Notes: generated by a model not told the origin, from the letters alone. A stretch of DNA of 64,000 bases from Amaurobius ferox (GCA_951213105.1 OX578140.1:123063649-123127648), one strand, 5' to 3'; positions 39,101 through 47,577 are shown, numbered from the stretch's first letter. Numbers and translations: made by a program.

Positions 39101-42100
39101 GCCCCCCCGTAGTCGGCGCCTATGATCACGTTATCCATGCCATAAGTGAGTCACATCATATGCACCAAGTACTGTGCTACAAAGAAGGGTATCTTTCGCA
39201 ATCGCAACAGAGTTGCAAGCAATGCAGTTCACGAGTCTTTTTCAAGCTTATTTACCAAAAGTAGTATCTTATTAATTTGTGCTTTTGTTTATTTATAAAT
39301 ATATTTAAAATGAAACGTAATTTGCCAGATAAAGCAACAAAGCAGCAGCGTTTAACGAGTATCTTTGTTCTACATACATTGGACAAAAATAATGAAAACA
39401 ACATTAATTATGCTAACTTTTAACTCAGAGAAATGAAAAGAAGATTTCCTATTATAGGATTATTATTACCAACTAGGAGATGTACCCGGTGTTGCCTGAG
39501 ATTTAAGATAAGCAGTTGTGGCGTAGCCATGTGTGAACAGACATAACAGTTGTACTTTATTTTTGTTATAAGCAAGCGTATTGCTGGAGCATTCTTTAAT
39601 TTTCGGAAATTCTCTGAGTTCTATTGTAGTTTTTCTTGAGGATTTGCATCTTAAATACTGAAAAATACGAGAACATTCTTTGCCTGGATTTTAAGATGCA
39701 AACCTGTTTTAGATAAACAATTTTAAGATTGCAATCGGAACTCACAACAAAGAATTCTTGAGAACCAAGGAACATTTTAAGATGTATCATCACTTCTAAT
39801 ATGGGGGGGGGGAGAAATGTTGTGCTGAAGATGTTAAGATAAAAACTGTACGAGAATATCCCGGCCTGGGGACCAAATATGTTCAACAAACATAACGTGT
39901 ATATTTATAACGTGTATATATATAACGTGTATAAAAAAATTCATGAAAATGCAACTATTAATCATATGGATTCCATTCAAAGTTGGTTTGATAGATAACT
40001 TTTCAATGGTGTTAAAATGGAAACTCCTAAAATAATATTTCCAGTAGTTAAAGAATGCATTTGTATGAATATCATACAAACATAAAAAAACTAAAAAACT
40101 AATTTTAATTAAAAAAAGAAATAACACCAAGGTGTATCATCTTATGTCCTGAAGTACCTGTGTACCAAATATCATGTCCTTACAACATTTAGATTTTCCG
40201 CTACAGTGACACATAGACATCTTCATTTTATTATTATAGATTGTACCAGTGTTATATGTTTCAACAGTATATTGCGAAAAAGTCTTCAGGGCAGGCATCC
40301 GGAAATTGCCCGTCCTCCCGTCCTAGCCAGGTTAAAATTCAGCGAGTACAGCCAAACGCTCATATATTCAATTAAAATTCACAGAAATTTTTTTCAAAAT
40401 AAATATGTTCAGCCCGGTCGTAACGGACTTTTAAATACATATATACACTGTGAGTGACACTAGCACCTGATAAGATATACCATTTGGGTCTAAGCTAAAG
40501 CTTAAAATTCCCAGTTGTCACATGGCGATTAAACTTGAAAAACAAGTGATTAATGAATTCCTGACTACCGGCCAAACTGTGTGATAGCGTAGGATGGCTA
40601 TTCTTTCTAAACAATCCCACCTGTGGAGTGAGTAAAATCTGTCAACAACCACTATGGCTCTCCAGTAGTTTTCCTCCTATGAGGTGATCGTAATTTATTG
40701 CATTTGTTGCTGAGAATGAGTGCAATCCACATTCCTAACCTATCCCTCCCCGTAATCACAGATTTGTTTTGCTACATGCCAGGGCATAACGTCTGTGCTG
40801 CACTCTCTACAATGAGCTAAAGTTCCCCCATTTTTACATGCTGTACTAATAGATATTTCATCATTTTTACATCTGACTCAAATTTAAAAGGGTTCCCGAA
40901 TGCGGATGCACGAACAGAATTAAAATAACTTGCTAAAATAAAAATGGTGCGTGAAACTGGTCCCTGCTATTTCCAGCTTGTGAATTTATTTGATTAAATA
41001 TTCATTATAGCATATTTTACATAATGAAAAATTGAAAGAATTAATCTATATGAAAGTTTCGGAAATACGTTGCAGCTCAGGGCCGACGCGAGCAAACTAA
41101 ATCTGGGCACACGGTGCAAACAAAGGCTATTAACCTTGGGGATGGGGGAATGCTTTTCCGAGCGAATGTTATGTATTATTATTCTACTTTGACCTACAAA
41201 TAAATGGTCTATAAAAGACCATACGGAAATTATGAATGTGCTTGGCTAAAATAGCACCTTTGAAGGATACTATCCTATCCCGGACATACTTTGTATTAAT
41301 TTTAAAGCTAGATCGCGAGAATTTCACAATTTATAAAATCTCGATGCACAACAGTTTTTCGCTCGAAGAAATTTCAAATTTCCTTTTACAGATTATACCC
41401 TGTTTAAGTTATTAATATCTCATTGACGATGCATAAAACAACGATGTATGGATTCCTCAAATGTTTGCTTAGTTGTGTTTTCAGATGTGCTAACTGTTAG
41501 CTATTATTATAAATTCAAAGTTAAATCGGCTCCATTTTTAACTTACCTGCAGCCAAGAGCTGTTCACGCCCCTGTTTTGCAGCTCTTTTTGAGCTGTTCA
41601 CGCTTTGTTTTGCATAGTAACAAAAATATTTGAGTTCAAAGTTGTGAACAAAATCTGCTGGGTTTTTTTTTCTTGGAAGGACAATTATAACCTTTTTTAT
41701 AACTAATGAAGCATGAATATATATATATTTTTTTTTCATTTGTTGTAATAAAAACCAAATGAAAGTGTTAAAGACCAAGAAAATATATAAAAAAACATAC
41801 TACACAATTCATAACTGCTAAAGCAGCCGAGTTCATGGAATGTCTCAACTTGTACAATCTTGTTCAGTGTAAGAGTCGAAACAAGATATAACCTGCTTGA
41901 TCAAGAAAAAACTAGCTGTCACAGGCAAGTGCGAGTTCTGCATTTGTATTGTATGTCAGTTGGCTTTTGAATAGTATAGTGTGCATGCGTGATAAAGTGA
42001 AGGTAAAGACAATGTGTTCTGTTGGAGCTAAAATTAATGAGATTTTCATAAGACTACTTGTGGGTCACTTTCACTAACACAAAAGGATTTTAGTGAATTT

Positions 42101-45100
42101 AGCAATGAAGAAAAAACTACTTTGGACTTCAGATTAGGAGACTTCCAGTATCATGAAAAGAAATATCTTGTTAAATACAATCACTTATATGGAAAGAAAA
42201 AGAACTGCTCTGATCCTTTTAGATGTCATACAAAAGTTACAACAAAAGGTCTTACTGAAATATCCTTACATGTGGCTCAAAACCATCTAAACCTAGGGTT
42301 AGTTCCATGTAAAAGTTTATGCATTTCTTGCTTGAAAAAAATTTATAGTTTTAACAAAGATGAAACCAATGATGAGACATTTAGTCCGGTGTATCAGACA
42401 TTAGATAACATAAATGTTGCATATGAGGCTCTGGGAGTTTCACCTGTTAAAATTCAGAAGCTTAACATTAAACAAAGACCAAAAGTTTTCAAAAATAAAG
42501 TAGAAAAAGGTACATCAGCAATGGAAAATAAACTAAGTGCAAGTTTTGATGTAAGTTTAAATGAGTCTTTAGGAAATAACGAAGCTGATCTGAAAGATGA
42601 ATACACTACATGGTTCCCACTCTTTGGACAAAAAAAAATTCAAGGACTTTCCAAAACCAAAATTTTTTTTTTCAAGGACCTAATTTTTTTCATAAATCAC
42701 GATTTGAAATAAAATGTATGCGACATTTTTTAATTAAACAGAAAAGGGATAAATATAAAATTGACTGAATTTACTGCATTATTTACATTGATAGTCAAAA
42801 AGACGACAGTTAGCAAAAAGGAAAAACCATCTAAAATATCAAATTATAAAATACGAACTTTTATTTTTTAGTTTAGAGAGAATATCATTGATTTCAACAT
42901 CAAGTTTTTGCAATTCAGTTTCTTTTTCTTTTACAGTTCTTCTGAAACTGTTCGATTGTGTAATAAATTTGAAACACTCTGTTATTACTTATTTCTGCAA
43001 GTTTATCAGCTGACTTCTGCAGCTCATTAACCTGCCTTTCAATGCAAACCCTTTTTTCTTTCAAGTCCTCTAACTCAGTGTAATATTTTCCTTTTTCCCC
43101 CCCTCCTCCAACTTCATTTTTTCTGTTCATCTAAATAAGAAACATATCTTTGTCTGGCTCCATTCACAGCAGTGCGTAATTCTTTGCTTATAGTAAAGTT
43201 TCTTACGCCCCCGCAGGAATTGATTTCATCTAGCACAAGCATCGGAAGAAACTAGTTCAGACAACAGAGCAAGCAGGAATTACGCAATTATTAGGCAACC
43301 CATCATTTCAGAAGGGGAGAAATATAAAAAAAAAAAATAAAGTATTTTCAAGGACTTTTTACCGATTTCCGTAATTTTCAAGGACTTTCAAGGACCCCTA
43401 GTTCGAAAAAAAATTCAAGGACTTTTAAAGGACCGTGGGAACCATGCACTATTCTCTTAAATAAGCTAAAAGAAAAATTTAAAGGAAGTTTGACGGTTTC
43501 AGAGAAAGTAAAAATATTTAGTTCAGTGCCTGAGTCCTGGTCAGTAGCAAAAACATGTTATAAATTTGGTGCAAATCAGTACTTAGTAAGAAAGAAACAC
43601 ACAGGCATTAGTTAAGAGCTATAACATTCTTCCTAATATAGAACAAAGGAAGTCCAGAAATTTTCCAGAGGAAGTGATTGGTAAAGTTGTAGATTTTTAC
43701 GAAAGTGATGAAAACAGTAGGATGTGCCCTGGTGCAAAAGACTGTGTTTCTATTAGGAATACAGATGATCAAAAGGAAACAAAACAAAAAAGACTCAATT
43801 CGCAAGACTATCCAATTCACAAGATTTGAAGAAATAAACATCACCAAAGTTTCAGCAGATCTTTCTCTTGAACTTAAAAAATGGGATTACATTGCATGCA
43901 TTTATGATTCTCATTGGTGGCTTGCACAAGTTTTGAAGTGCAGTAATCAGAGAAGGACTGCAATGTCCATTTCTTCCATCCAGTGGGACCATCAACATCA
44001 TTTCAAAAATCTAAAGCAGATACTGTTTGGATGACAATGTCTTGAGTGTTTTTACTCCTTCGGAGTTATCAACTACTACTGGACGAACATGGAATATTGA
44101 ACCAAGGTTGTGCAATGAGCTTACGAAACTTTTACAACATAAGACAAATAGAAACAAGCTAAAAAAACTTGCTAAGTAATATAATTTTTGTTTGCTTGTT
44201 CAATTGTTTACAACAAGTAGGCCTAAGCAGCAAGTAACATGCATTTCTTGTAACTATAATAATAATTTTTTTGTATATACATATAACTTTTGTTTGTTCA
44301 ATTGTTTACAACATGTAAGCAAGTAACATTTAATGCATTTCTTGTAACTATAATGATAATTTTCTTATATATATACATAAAAATTACCGTCGAAGTAAAT
44401 GGAAATACACTGATTTTGTTCATAACTTTGAACTGCATTTTTTTGCTATGCAAAACAAAGCGATTAAATTTTATTATGGTGTTGCTACCTAATAGAAGCC
44501 TCCGTAATAAAAATTTCAGATTTTTACTGTGAATCCCACTGGAGATCCAGCTTTTGAAAAATCTGAATTTTTTGCAAACACCCACTTTCACCAGTGAAAA
44601 ATTTTGGAAAGATTCAAAACACTCCAGTTTTCTTCCCTCAGGTAAAATCTACTGTTCCTATAGTATTTGCAAAATAAATTTGGTTTGAGTGTATTGTCCC
44701 CTTCCTAGTGAAAAACAGGCTCGGAAAATGAGAAAATGTAAATTTTAATAGTAAATTTTGACTACCATTAAATTTTCAAAAACATATCAAATGATGAAAC
44801 AAAGATGAACCAAAATGATCAGCACTTTATTCTGAGTGAAAGGTTTTGTAAATCTTTTAATTTACTCAATTAGAAGGAAAGGTATACCATTTTGCGCAAA
44901 TGCTTGTAATCACAAAAATCTACATGTTTAAAGCGCCATCTGGGGACCTCTCTGCCATACGGTAAGAAATTTTTCTTTTCTAAAAATGGTTTTGAACTCT
45001 CTAAACATGTATAAATACATGTGCAAAATATAAAAAATATTAAAAATGGTGCAGCAACCAATTTAAAAAAAAATTTGTTGAAATAGCATGGAATGACCCT

Positions 45101-47485
45101 AAATTAATCCATAAAAATGACATATTGTAACTGAGAAGTTGAAAGGTTCAACTCTTAATTGTCTTGTTATTAATGAATTGGGTCTGTTGCATTTCCTATA
45201 TGCTATGTTATTAACAAAATATTCATTGTTTCAGCAATAGTCAATACAATATTGTTTCCTAATCAGACCACCTAATCTACCCGAAGATGTTAATTACTGT
45301 TGGGGCAGCTAGTAGTACAACCCAATTTTGGCCGAAATTTAATTCGATGGATTTCGGTCTGAATTGGGACTCAGGCGGCTAATAGAGAAAAATCTAACAC
45401 TGCAGCTATGAATAAAAAATTTTAGGTGCAAGTTTATGAATTATTTAAGGGGGGCTTCAAATTAATAGGAATTTTAGGTTGAATGTGATCCTTGAAAAAG
45501 TAAAATACTCACAGGGTCAACAAAATCCATATGCAGACCATAGCACAGTTTTTGAATTCTGGAAGTGATTTTGTCAAACATGACATTTTCTTTTCGGCCA
45601 TCTGCAATAAATAAATATATATATATATATATATATATAGTATATCAATCATTGAAATATTACAATAAGCATGCATCCAAAATTTTTATATATAAAAAAT
45701 AGTTTGTTTCACATTTCTCTAAATATCACTTCTCCGAACCAATAGGTTACTGACGACCCTCCAAATCCCCTCCCTTGGTAATACCACTGATATATACAAT
45801 ACAAACACAAATATACAGCGACAAGTAACAGCAATTAACATATAATTTATGCAAAACAAGCAATCTTATTCATTTTTAAAATTCAGCACTAGTAAGTTAT
45901 AGCAAAATAGTTGCCTTCACAAAAGGCTAGATTTAAATTTCTATCCTAGTTAATTTTATGTTAATGATTTATTTCATCACTGCACTGCTAATACAGAAAT
46001 TCCAGTGTTTAAAAGTGCATTAGTATGTTATCAAGTAACACAAATGGGTTCCGATGTCGATCCTTGTTTGGCAAAATGCTGAGATTCAGCAACATCTGTG
46101 TTTATCATGTTTGGTGATATAAAAAATCATTACTCTTTATTAACATTCTAATTTTATATGATTATAAGATATATAATAACCATGACGTAACTTAATATAC
46201 TATTGTAAAGCTTGTTATGTTATTTTAAATGGTTTGAGAAATTTCTAAGTTTAAGAAAGAAAATTTAGTTATTCAAAATTTGGTGAAAATAAAATGACAA
46301 AGTCTGGAGAATAACCCACCACACTTTTAGTTCACTCGCCAAGTGTTCCCATTGCAAGCACTATATGTTGGAATATTATGTAAAACATGCTTTACGTTGT
46401 AATCCGATAGCCTCTTGTTCAACACACGGGAGAATGCACCAACTTGGTGCCATCTGTACTTAGAAAAAATACATGTGGTGGGCTGTTATCAGGATTTACC
46501 TGATAAAGATCCTTGCACTTATATAAATAAAACAAACTAATATGTTTTCTACTGGTCTTAAAAAAAAATGTTTTGTTTAGAAATCAAAATTTTTTATACC
46601 TCAAATTTCTAGCCCTACAAAATAAGACAAGTTATAAGAAGTAGAAAAATGTGAAAGGAATCTGGAGAGACAATGTCTATCCAAACAACCCACTACCAAG
46701 TAACTTTCTTTACAATCGTCCACCATTCTTAACAAGTGCATAAAATATTTCTAACAATGCATTTGCTTCTGACGTAGCAAGTTGTTTAAGTAGACACTGT
46801 CTCCCTAAATTGTTTTCCTGCTTCGCCAGTTGTTATAAAAACTACACTGCTGAACAGTATAATATTAGTTTGTGTTTAATTAGTTCTAGTGTTAATTTTT
46901 GAATAAATATAGAATTCCTACATCAAAACATAACAATAGGCAATAAGTCTGTGAACTATAAATGATTGAATATCTTTGTTTAATTAACTTAATGTAGATA
47001 AAAATCGGATATGTGTAGCATCAAGAAAAAAATACTTATTTTACAATTAATTTTATACTTTAAAATTTAGATTTACATACGGAAATTTGTGGAATGCATA
47101 CACACCTTGGTCCATAATGATGTTTAGAAAATTTTTCGCAAAAAAGATTGGCTGAACTACGAATTTGATATCAAATTAAGTTGTGTTTTATATATAAAAA
47201 TATTCCTGTGCACTACAGCAGATATGAAAAATCAGTTCGATATTTCAACTCACTAAAACATTTTAGTGAAAAATAATATAATGGATAACAAAATATCGCT
47301 AACAGAGAAATAAACGAACAAAGCACAGTACGTTTAAAATATCTTTTCGTTGATCGTAAAAATATAAAAATGTTGGAAAAGCATATGCAATCAGTCGTAC
47401 TAAAACAATTAATCGTAATTATAATAAAGAAAGAAAATCAGTGTCCAAAACAGTATCAGAAAATACCTCTTTTGAGCACAAACAT
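5547..47485 (-). CDS. RRM1: Ribonucleoside-diphosphate reductase large subunit (R1), 15 exons, 3' end outside window
   Basis: This gene encodes the catalytic and allosteric subunit of class I ribonucleotide reductase, which turns ribonucleoside diphosphates into deoxyribonucleotides for DNA synthesis, together with the radical-carrying small subunit. Fifteen exons with GT-AG borders join in frame into 634 codons: ATP-cone at residues 1-92, specificity site and loops at about 226-296, then the catalytic barrel. The sequence shows C218, N427, C429, E431 and C444 at exactly the human positions, and loop-2 residues D287, Q288 and R293. The conserved PMPTAST segment lies in exon 15. About 158 C-terminal residues, including the tail cysteine pair, were not found in 1-5546 and should lie to the left. 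The ATG starts MFVLKR, matching the family start. Introns reach about 9.4 kb and carry the transposons described here. No stop or frameshift is seen, so this looks like a functional host gene. Confidence 0.96.
5683..7437. other. RRM1 intron 14, no feature seen
   Basis: AT-rich intron between exons 15 and 14, with homopolymer runs (for example 6830-6841). No open frame, repeat border or RNA signal is supported. Confidence 0.5.
7438..7514 (-). CDS. RRM1: RRM1 exon 14 (residues 564-589)
   Basis: The exon reads [20 protein letters not shown] then KERIA plus two bases, with acceptor ATTCAG and donor GTAAGT. It is the expected link between exons 13 and 15. Confidence 0.94.
8640..9295 (+). repeat. 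Interspersed repeat with hairpin terminus (copy 1)
   Basis: The 8960-9130 part matches the reverse complement of 55190-55350 in order: GGGGGG tract, GAACATTYGATT, TTTTTGTACCAAATTT, CCATTCGTTYGT, ATCGTCT, CCACAGACTCAC, then a CA-rich tract. The right end carries ACTTTCCTTATA and TATAAGGAAAGT around 9 bases, a 12-bp-stem hairpin, then AAAA. It encodes no protein I recognise. The left border is not clear. Confidence 0.6.
9921..10142 (-). CDS. RRM1: RRM1 exon 13 (residues 490-563)
   Basis: The exon encodes [20 protein letters not shown] and continues through [20 protein letters not shown] to [10 protein letters not shown]. Seventy-four whole codons with acceptor TTTCAG and donor GTAAGA. The intron before it (exon 12 to 13, about 9.3 kb) holds the nested mariner. 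Confidence 0.96.
11071..11912 (-). pseudogene. mariner transposase, catalytic part
   Basis: On the minus strand the frame resumes [17 protein letters not shown] and continues with the second helix-turn-helix ([19 protein letters not shown]). After stops near 11.76 kb come [12 protein letters not shown] (first catalytic Asp), FHHDNARLH (second) and [16 protein letters not shown] (third, DD34D signature). The C-terminus ends near 11071. A stop near 11340, a frameshift at the G-run at 11290-11299 and the stops upstream show that it is inactive. The junction residue series across the insertion (CGRP then SSVNDD) is in frame when the inserted element and one TSD copy are left out. Confidence 0.88.
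13828..16300 (-). mobile_element. hAT transposon (innermost element of the nest)
   Basis: The element starts CAGGGGTCGGCAA and ends with the inverted copy CGGGGGTCGGCAA, a classic hAT TIR. It is flanked by ctctagct on both sides (13820-13827 and 16301-16308), an exact 8-bp TSD. Subterminal GGTCC/GGACC repeats are frequent near the right end, including a palindromic CCGCGGTCC and GGACCGCGG pair at 16256-16282. Length 2,473 bp. It carries an almost complete transposase on the minus strand and sits inside the coding region of the unassigned element. Confidence 0.95.
14027..15848 (-). pseudogene. hAT transposase, frameshifted near C-terminus
   Basis: The ATG gives [19 protein letters not shown], followed by a BED/SPIN-DOC-like zinc finger ([25 protein letters not shown], residues about 37-62). 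The RNase H-like core follows, with CDIVDEEQ (first Asp) and [17 protein letters not shown] (second Asp). The frame is open for 530 codons, to 14256. There a frameshift moves the C-terminus to another frame, which reads [20 protein letters not shown], the hAT dimerisation motif, then one in-frame stop (near 14086) and [13 protein letters not shown]. It resembles the GTF2IRD2/ZBED-related hAT group. With two breaks in about 610 codons it is young but probably inactive. Confidence 0.88.
17482..17690 (-). pseudogene. mariner transposase, N-terminal part
   Basis: The frame starts [18 protein letters not shown], then shifts (a one-base error in the ...GKNAS region) and continues with [20 protein letters not shown] and DARCGRP. 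This is the paired helix-turn-helix DNA-binding region of mariner transposases. It stops where the next element is inserted. The rest of the protein lies at 11071-11912, 5.6 kb away on the same strand, so the two pieces together are one interrupted gene. Confidence 0.85.
17888..19419. other. RRM1 intron 12, remainder
   Basis: AT-rich DNA between the mariner and exon 12. It contains a T-run at 19231-19250. No gene, RNA or element border is supported. Confidence 0.5.
19420..19566 (-). CDS. RRM1: RRM1 exon 12 (residues 441-489; C444)
   Basis: The exon begins [15 protein letters not shown], with C444, partner of C218 in the active-site disulfide. It ends [15 protein letters not shown]. Forty-nine whole codons; acceptor TATAG and donor GTACTG. 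Confidence 0.95.
19644..19845 (-). CDS. RRM1: RRM1 exon 11 (residues 373-440; N427, C429, E431)
   Basis: The exon contains [20 protein letters not shown] and [21 protein letters not shown]427, the thiyl-radical cysteine C429 and E431 are all present in NLCTE. Acceptor AATAG and donor GTGGGT. Confidence 0.96.
19846..21263. other. RRM1 intron 10, no element border seen
   Basis: Holds a 28-base T-run at 20101-20128 and an (AT)n run near 21029-21048. The words at 20360-20440 (aatgcttttgaaatg, gtgcacaaatcattatttta) echo the hAT-like pair at 3.9 kb and 28.7 kb, so a small fragment of that family may lie here. Confidence 0.4.
21264..21505 (-). CDS. RRM1: RRM1 exon 10 (residues 293-373)
   Basis: The exon begins [20 protein letters not shown] (R293 of loop 2) and runs through [20 protein letters not shown] to [18 protein letters not shown]. 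Donor GTATGT. All motifs are typical of eukaryotic R1. Confidence 0.96.
21966..22049 (-). CDS. RRM1: RRM1 exon 9 (residues 265-292)
   Basis: Twenty-eight codons, [20 protein letters not shown] then YVDQGGNK. D287 and Q288 belong to loop 2, which passes the allosteric nucleotide signal to the active site. The exon border falls inside loop 2. Confidence 0.96.
22652..22695. repeat. Homopolymer hairpin: poly-T, CCCCC-ggtc-GGGGG, poly-T
   Basis: The sequence runs from GTGT and a T-run through CTCCCCC, GGTC, a 13-base G-run, then ACAC and another T-run. The C5/G5 and GTGT/ACAC arms can pair. No TSD or coding content is visible, so its origin is unknown. Confidence 0.4.
22908..23049 (-). CDS. RRM1: RRM1 exon 8 (residues 217-264, C218)
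   Basis: The exon opens with S217-C218, the redox cysteine that reduces the substrate, followed by [18 protein letters not shown], the specificity-site region with D226. It ends [16 protein letters not shown], the loop-1 segment. Acceptor TTTAG and donor GTAAGT. Confidence 0.96.
23640..23666. repeat. (AT)n microsatellite
   Basis: A perfect AT dinucleotide run in RRM1 intron 7. A (CT)n(AT)n run occurs at 24128-24163 in the same intron. Confidence 0.9.
24404..24735 (-). other. Unrecognised block of higher GC content
   Basis: This block is visibly richer in G and C than the intron around it and has two overlapping open frames of 65-67 codons on the minus strand (for example [20 protein letters not shown]). 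I recognise no domain. It could be an inserted fragment of another sequence; no borders or TSD were found. Confidence 0.3.
25230..25690 (+). repeat. Tandem repeat, about 4 diverged copies of 105-145 bp
   Basis: A unit starting 'ctttgaaatggaaataacga' with 'tgtacc', 'ttttacagtacaaa' and 'gaatgacat-gcaaaa' recurs at about 25233, 25377, 25495 and 25600. Copies are diverged and unequal in length. The overlapping open frames are not annotated as genes. Confidence 0.7.
26172..26334 (-). CDS. RRM1: RRM1 exon 7 (residues 163-217)
   Basis: The exon reads [20 protein letters not shown] and continues to [20 protein letters not shown] then QLS. The [13 protein letters not shown] box is an R1 hallmark next to the active-site cysteine. 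It ends two bases into the codon for Ser217. Confidence 0.96.
27520..29689 (-). mobile_element. hAT-like element, deletion derivative, 8-bp TSD
   Basis: Left end ATAGCTACCAAC and right end, inverted, ATAGCTGCTAAC form a short TIR. The flanks are gctacacc on both sides (27512-27519 and 29690-29697), an exact 8-bp TSD as in hAT elements. The interior from about 27.71 kb is collinear with 3.35-4.94 kb but lacks the transposase C-terminus found there, so this is a non-autonomous internal-deletion copy. It lies in RRM1 intron 6. Length 2,170 bp. Confidence 0.85.
30453..30492 (-). CDS. RRM1: RRM1 exon 6 (residues 150-163)
   Basis: The exon reads [13 protein letters not shown] plus one base, with acceptor TTTTAG and donor GTAAAT. 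The spare base plus TT of exon 7 makes Val, giving [10 protein letters not shown] across the junction. Confidence 0.94.
30749..30808 (-). CDS. RRM1: RRM1 exon 5 (residues 130-149)
   Basis: Exactly 20 codons: [20 protein letters not shown], a highly conserved R1 segment. Acceptor TTTTAG and donor GTAAGC flank it. Confidence 0.95.
30809..32202. other. RRM1 intron 4, no feature seen
   Basis: AT-rich intron. Short open frames exist on both strands but show no motif or bias that supports coding. Confidence 0.5.
32203..32303 (-). CDS. RRM1: RRM1 exon 4 (residues 96-129)
   Basis: The exon reads [20 protein letters not shown] and ends [13 protein letters not shown]. Acceptor TTGTAG and donor GTAAGT are consensus. 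Exons 3 and 4 sum to 93 codons. Confidence 0.94.
32304..35904. other. RRM1 intron 3 with relic transposon ends
   Basis: At 33520-33534 the text 'cattggcagctatg' and at 35502-35515 'ccatacctgccaac' look like single ends of elements with the same TIR style as the 27.5-kb hAT-like copy. Partners were not found. 34717-34805 is related to 1366-1472. The 32.6-33.5 kb part is richer in GC, without a recognised gene. Confidence 0.35.
35905..36082 (-). CDS. RRM1: RRM1 exon 3 (residues 37-96)
   Basis: The exon encodes [20 protein letters not shown] and continues through the [20 protein letters not shown] motif to KKTFS. It covers the rest of the ATP-cone and the start of the catalytic domain. The donor GTACGT is chosen because it leaves a one-base phase that exon 4 completes, giving His at residue 96. 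Confidence 0.94.
36592..39124. mobile_element. TIR element with 8-bp TSD (non-autonomous, hAT-like)
   Basis: The element begins CATAGGCGCCGA and ends with the exact inverted copy. The flanks are atcacgtt on both sides (36584-36591 and 39125-39132), an 8-bp TSD. Both termini continue into G-rich subterminal blocks (GGGGGGGCAC on each side when read inward). At 39048-39070 a perfect 10-bp-stem hairpin (CAGAGGGGGC, aaa, GCCCCCTCTG) lies just inside the right end. No transposase frame was recognised in its 2,533 bp, but it does contain a SINE. It is inserted in RRM1 intron 2. Confidence 0.85.
36960..37215 (+). mobile_element. tRNA-derived SINE, second copy
   Basis: The B-box-like GAGTTCGATTTCC is at about 37017. 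The body then follows the SINE at 1778-2053 step by step: GAAAGTCCTTTCGAG, GGTCGGTCCCTGTGGATG, CACTGGGTTCCAG, TTACACCTTCGGGTAGGTCG and GACGGCCTGGGT. The A-box region is more diverged than in copy 1. It lies inside the 2,533-bp TIR element, so it is younger than that element or was carried with it. Confidence 0.75.
39133..42065. other. RRM1 intron 2, left middle part
   Basis: No gene is supported. Single ends of possible old elements are visible, for example 'ctcagggccgacgcgagcaa' at 41086 and 'gatgtacccggtgttgcctg' at 39479. Partners were not found. Confidence 0.4.
42085..44178 (+). pseudogene. Unnamed multi-copy protein gene, broken by a TIR element
   Basis: The frame opens near [20 protein letters not shown] and continues [14 protein letters not shown], then a cysteine-rich part ([29 protein letters not shown]). 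It breaks at an 838-bp insertion after KDEYT and resumes [20 protein letters not shown] and [20 protein letters not shown]. After a frameshift near 43.61 kb comes [20 protein letters not shown] and [11 protein letters not shown], then another shift, [20 protein letters not shown], and a stop at 44178. I recall the same series (a D-P-x-x-C-H start, FYE-D-E-x-S-R-x-M-P-G, and Y-V-A-C-x-Y-D-x-x-W-W) in unnamed proteins that are multi-copy in arthropod genomes. Function is unknown. There are no introns and no ATG at the 5' end, so this is a dead copy. Confidence 0.65.
42609..43446. mobile_element. 838-bp TIR element (CATGGTTCCCAC) with 5-bp TSD
   Basis: It begins CATGGTTCCCAC and ends with the exact inverted copy GTGGGAACCATG. 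The flanks are cacta on both sides (42604-42608 and 43447-43451). Leaving it out joins KDEYT to [10 protein letters not shown] in frame, which supports the borders. Subterminal TTCAAGGACTTT-like repeats occur several times near both ends. The minus strand at 42915-43130 codes a 71-residue coiled-coil-like stretch ([20 protein letters not shown]), perhaps a remnant of an autonomous relative. The superfamily is uncertain. Confidence 0.8.
44180..45512. other. RRM1 intron 2, part next to exon 2
   Basis: No supported gene. Two near-identical phrases 'tttgtttgttcaattgttta' with 'caagtaacat' occur at about 44190-44240 and 44285-44340, a short local duplication. Confidence 0.4.
45513..45601 (-). CDS. 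RRM1: RRM1 exon 2 (residues 7-36)
   Basis: The exon reads [19 protein letters not shown] then [11 protein letters not shown], the ATP-cone strand-helix region. Acceptor TTGCAG and donor GTGAGT are clear. An (AT)n run begins about 13 bp upstream of the acceptor. Exons 1 and 2 together make exactly 36 codons. Confidence 0.95.
45602..47466. other. RRM1 intron 1
   Basis: AT-rich intron of 1.87 kb with an (AT)n run at about 45616-45640. No gene or mobile-element border is seen. Confidence 0.5.
47467..47485 (-). CDS. RRM1: RRM1 exon 1 (residues 1-7, start codon)
   Basis: The 19 coding bases give MFVLKR plus the first base of an Asp codon, followed by donor GTATTT. The start fits the family N-terminus (M-x-V-x-K-R-D-G-R) and begins the ATP-cone domain. 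The exon is too short to find without the homology to exon 2. Confidence 0.9.
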
Positions 47486-47577
47486 GTTGACAAAATATTA
47501 GTAATACGTTAGCAGCAAATAACTTAAGAGAAAGAAACTAGTTTCAACACGTTCACAACAATCAATTCTGACTCAAG

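Noticed and set aside
44290..45061. Open frames of 63-97 codons between the orphan gene and RRM1 exon 2
   Set aside because: Low-complexity AT-rich translations without motifs, overlapping on opposite strands.
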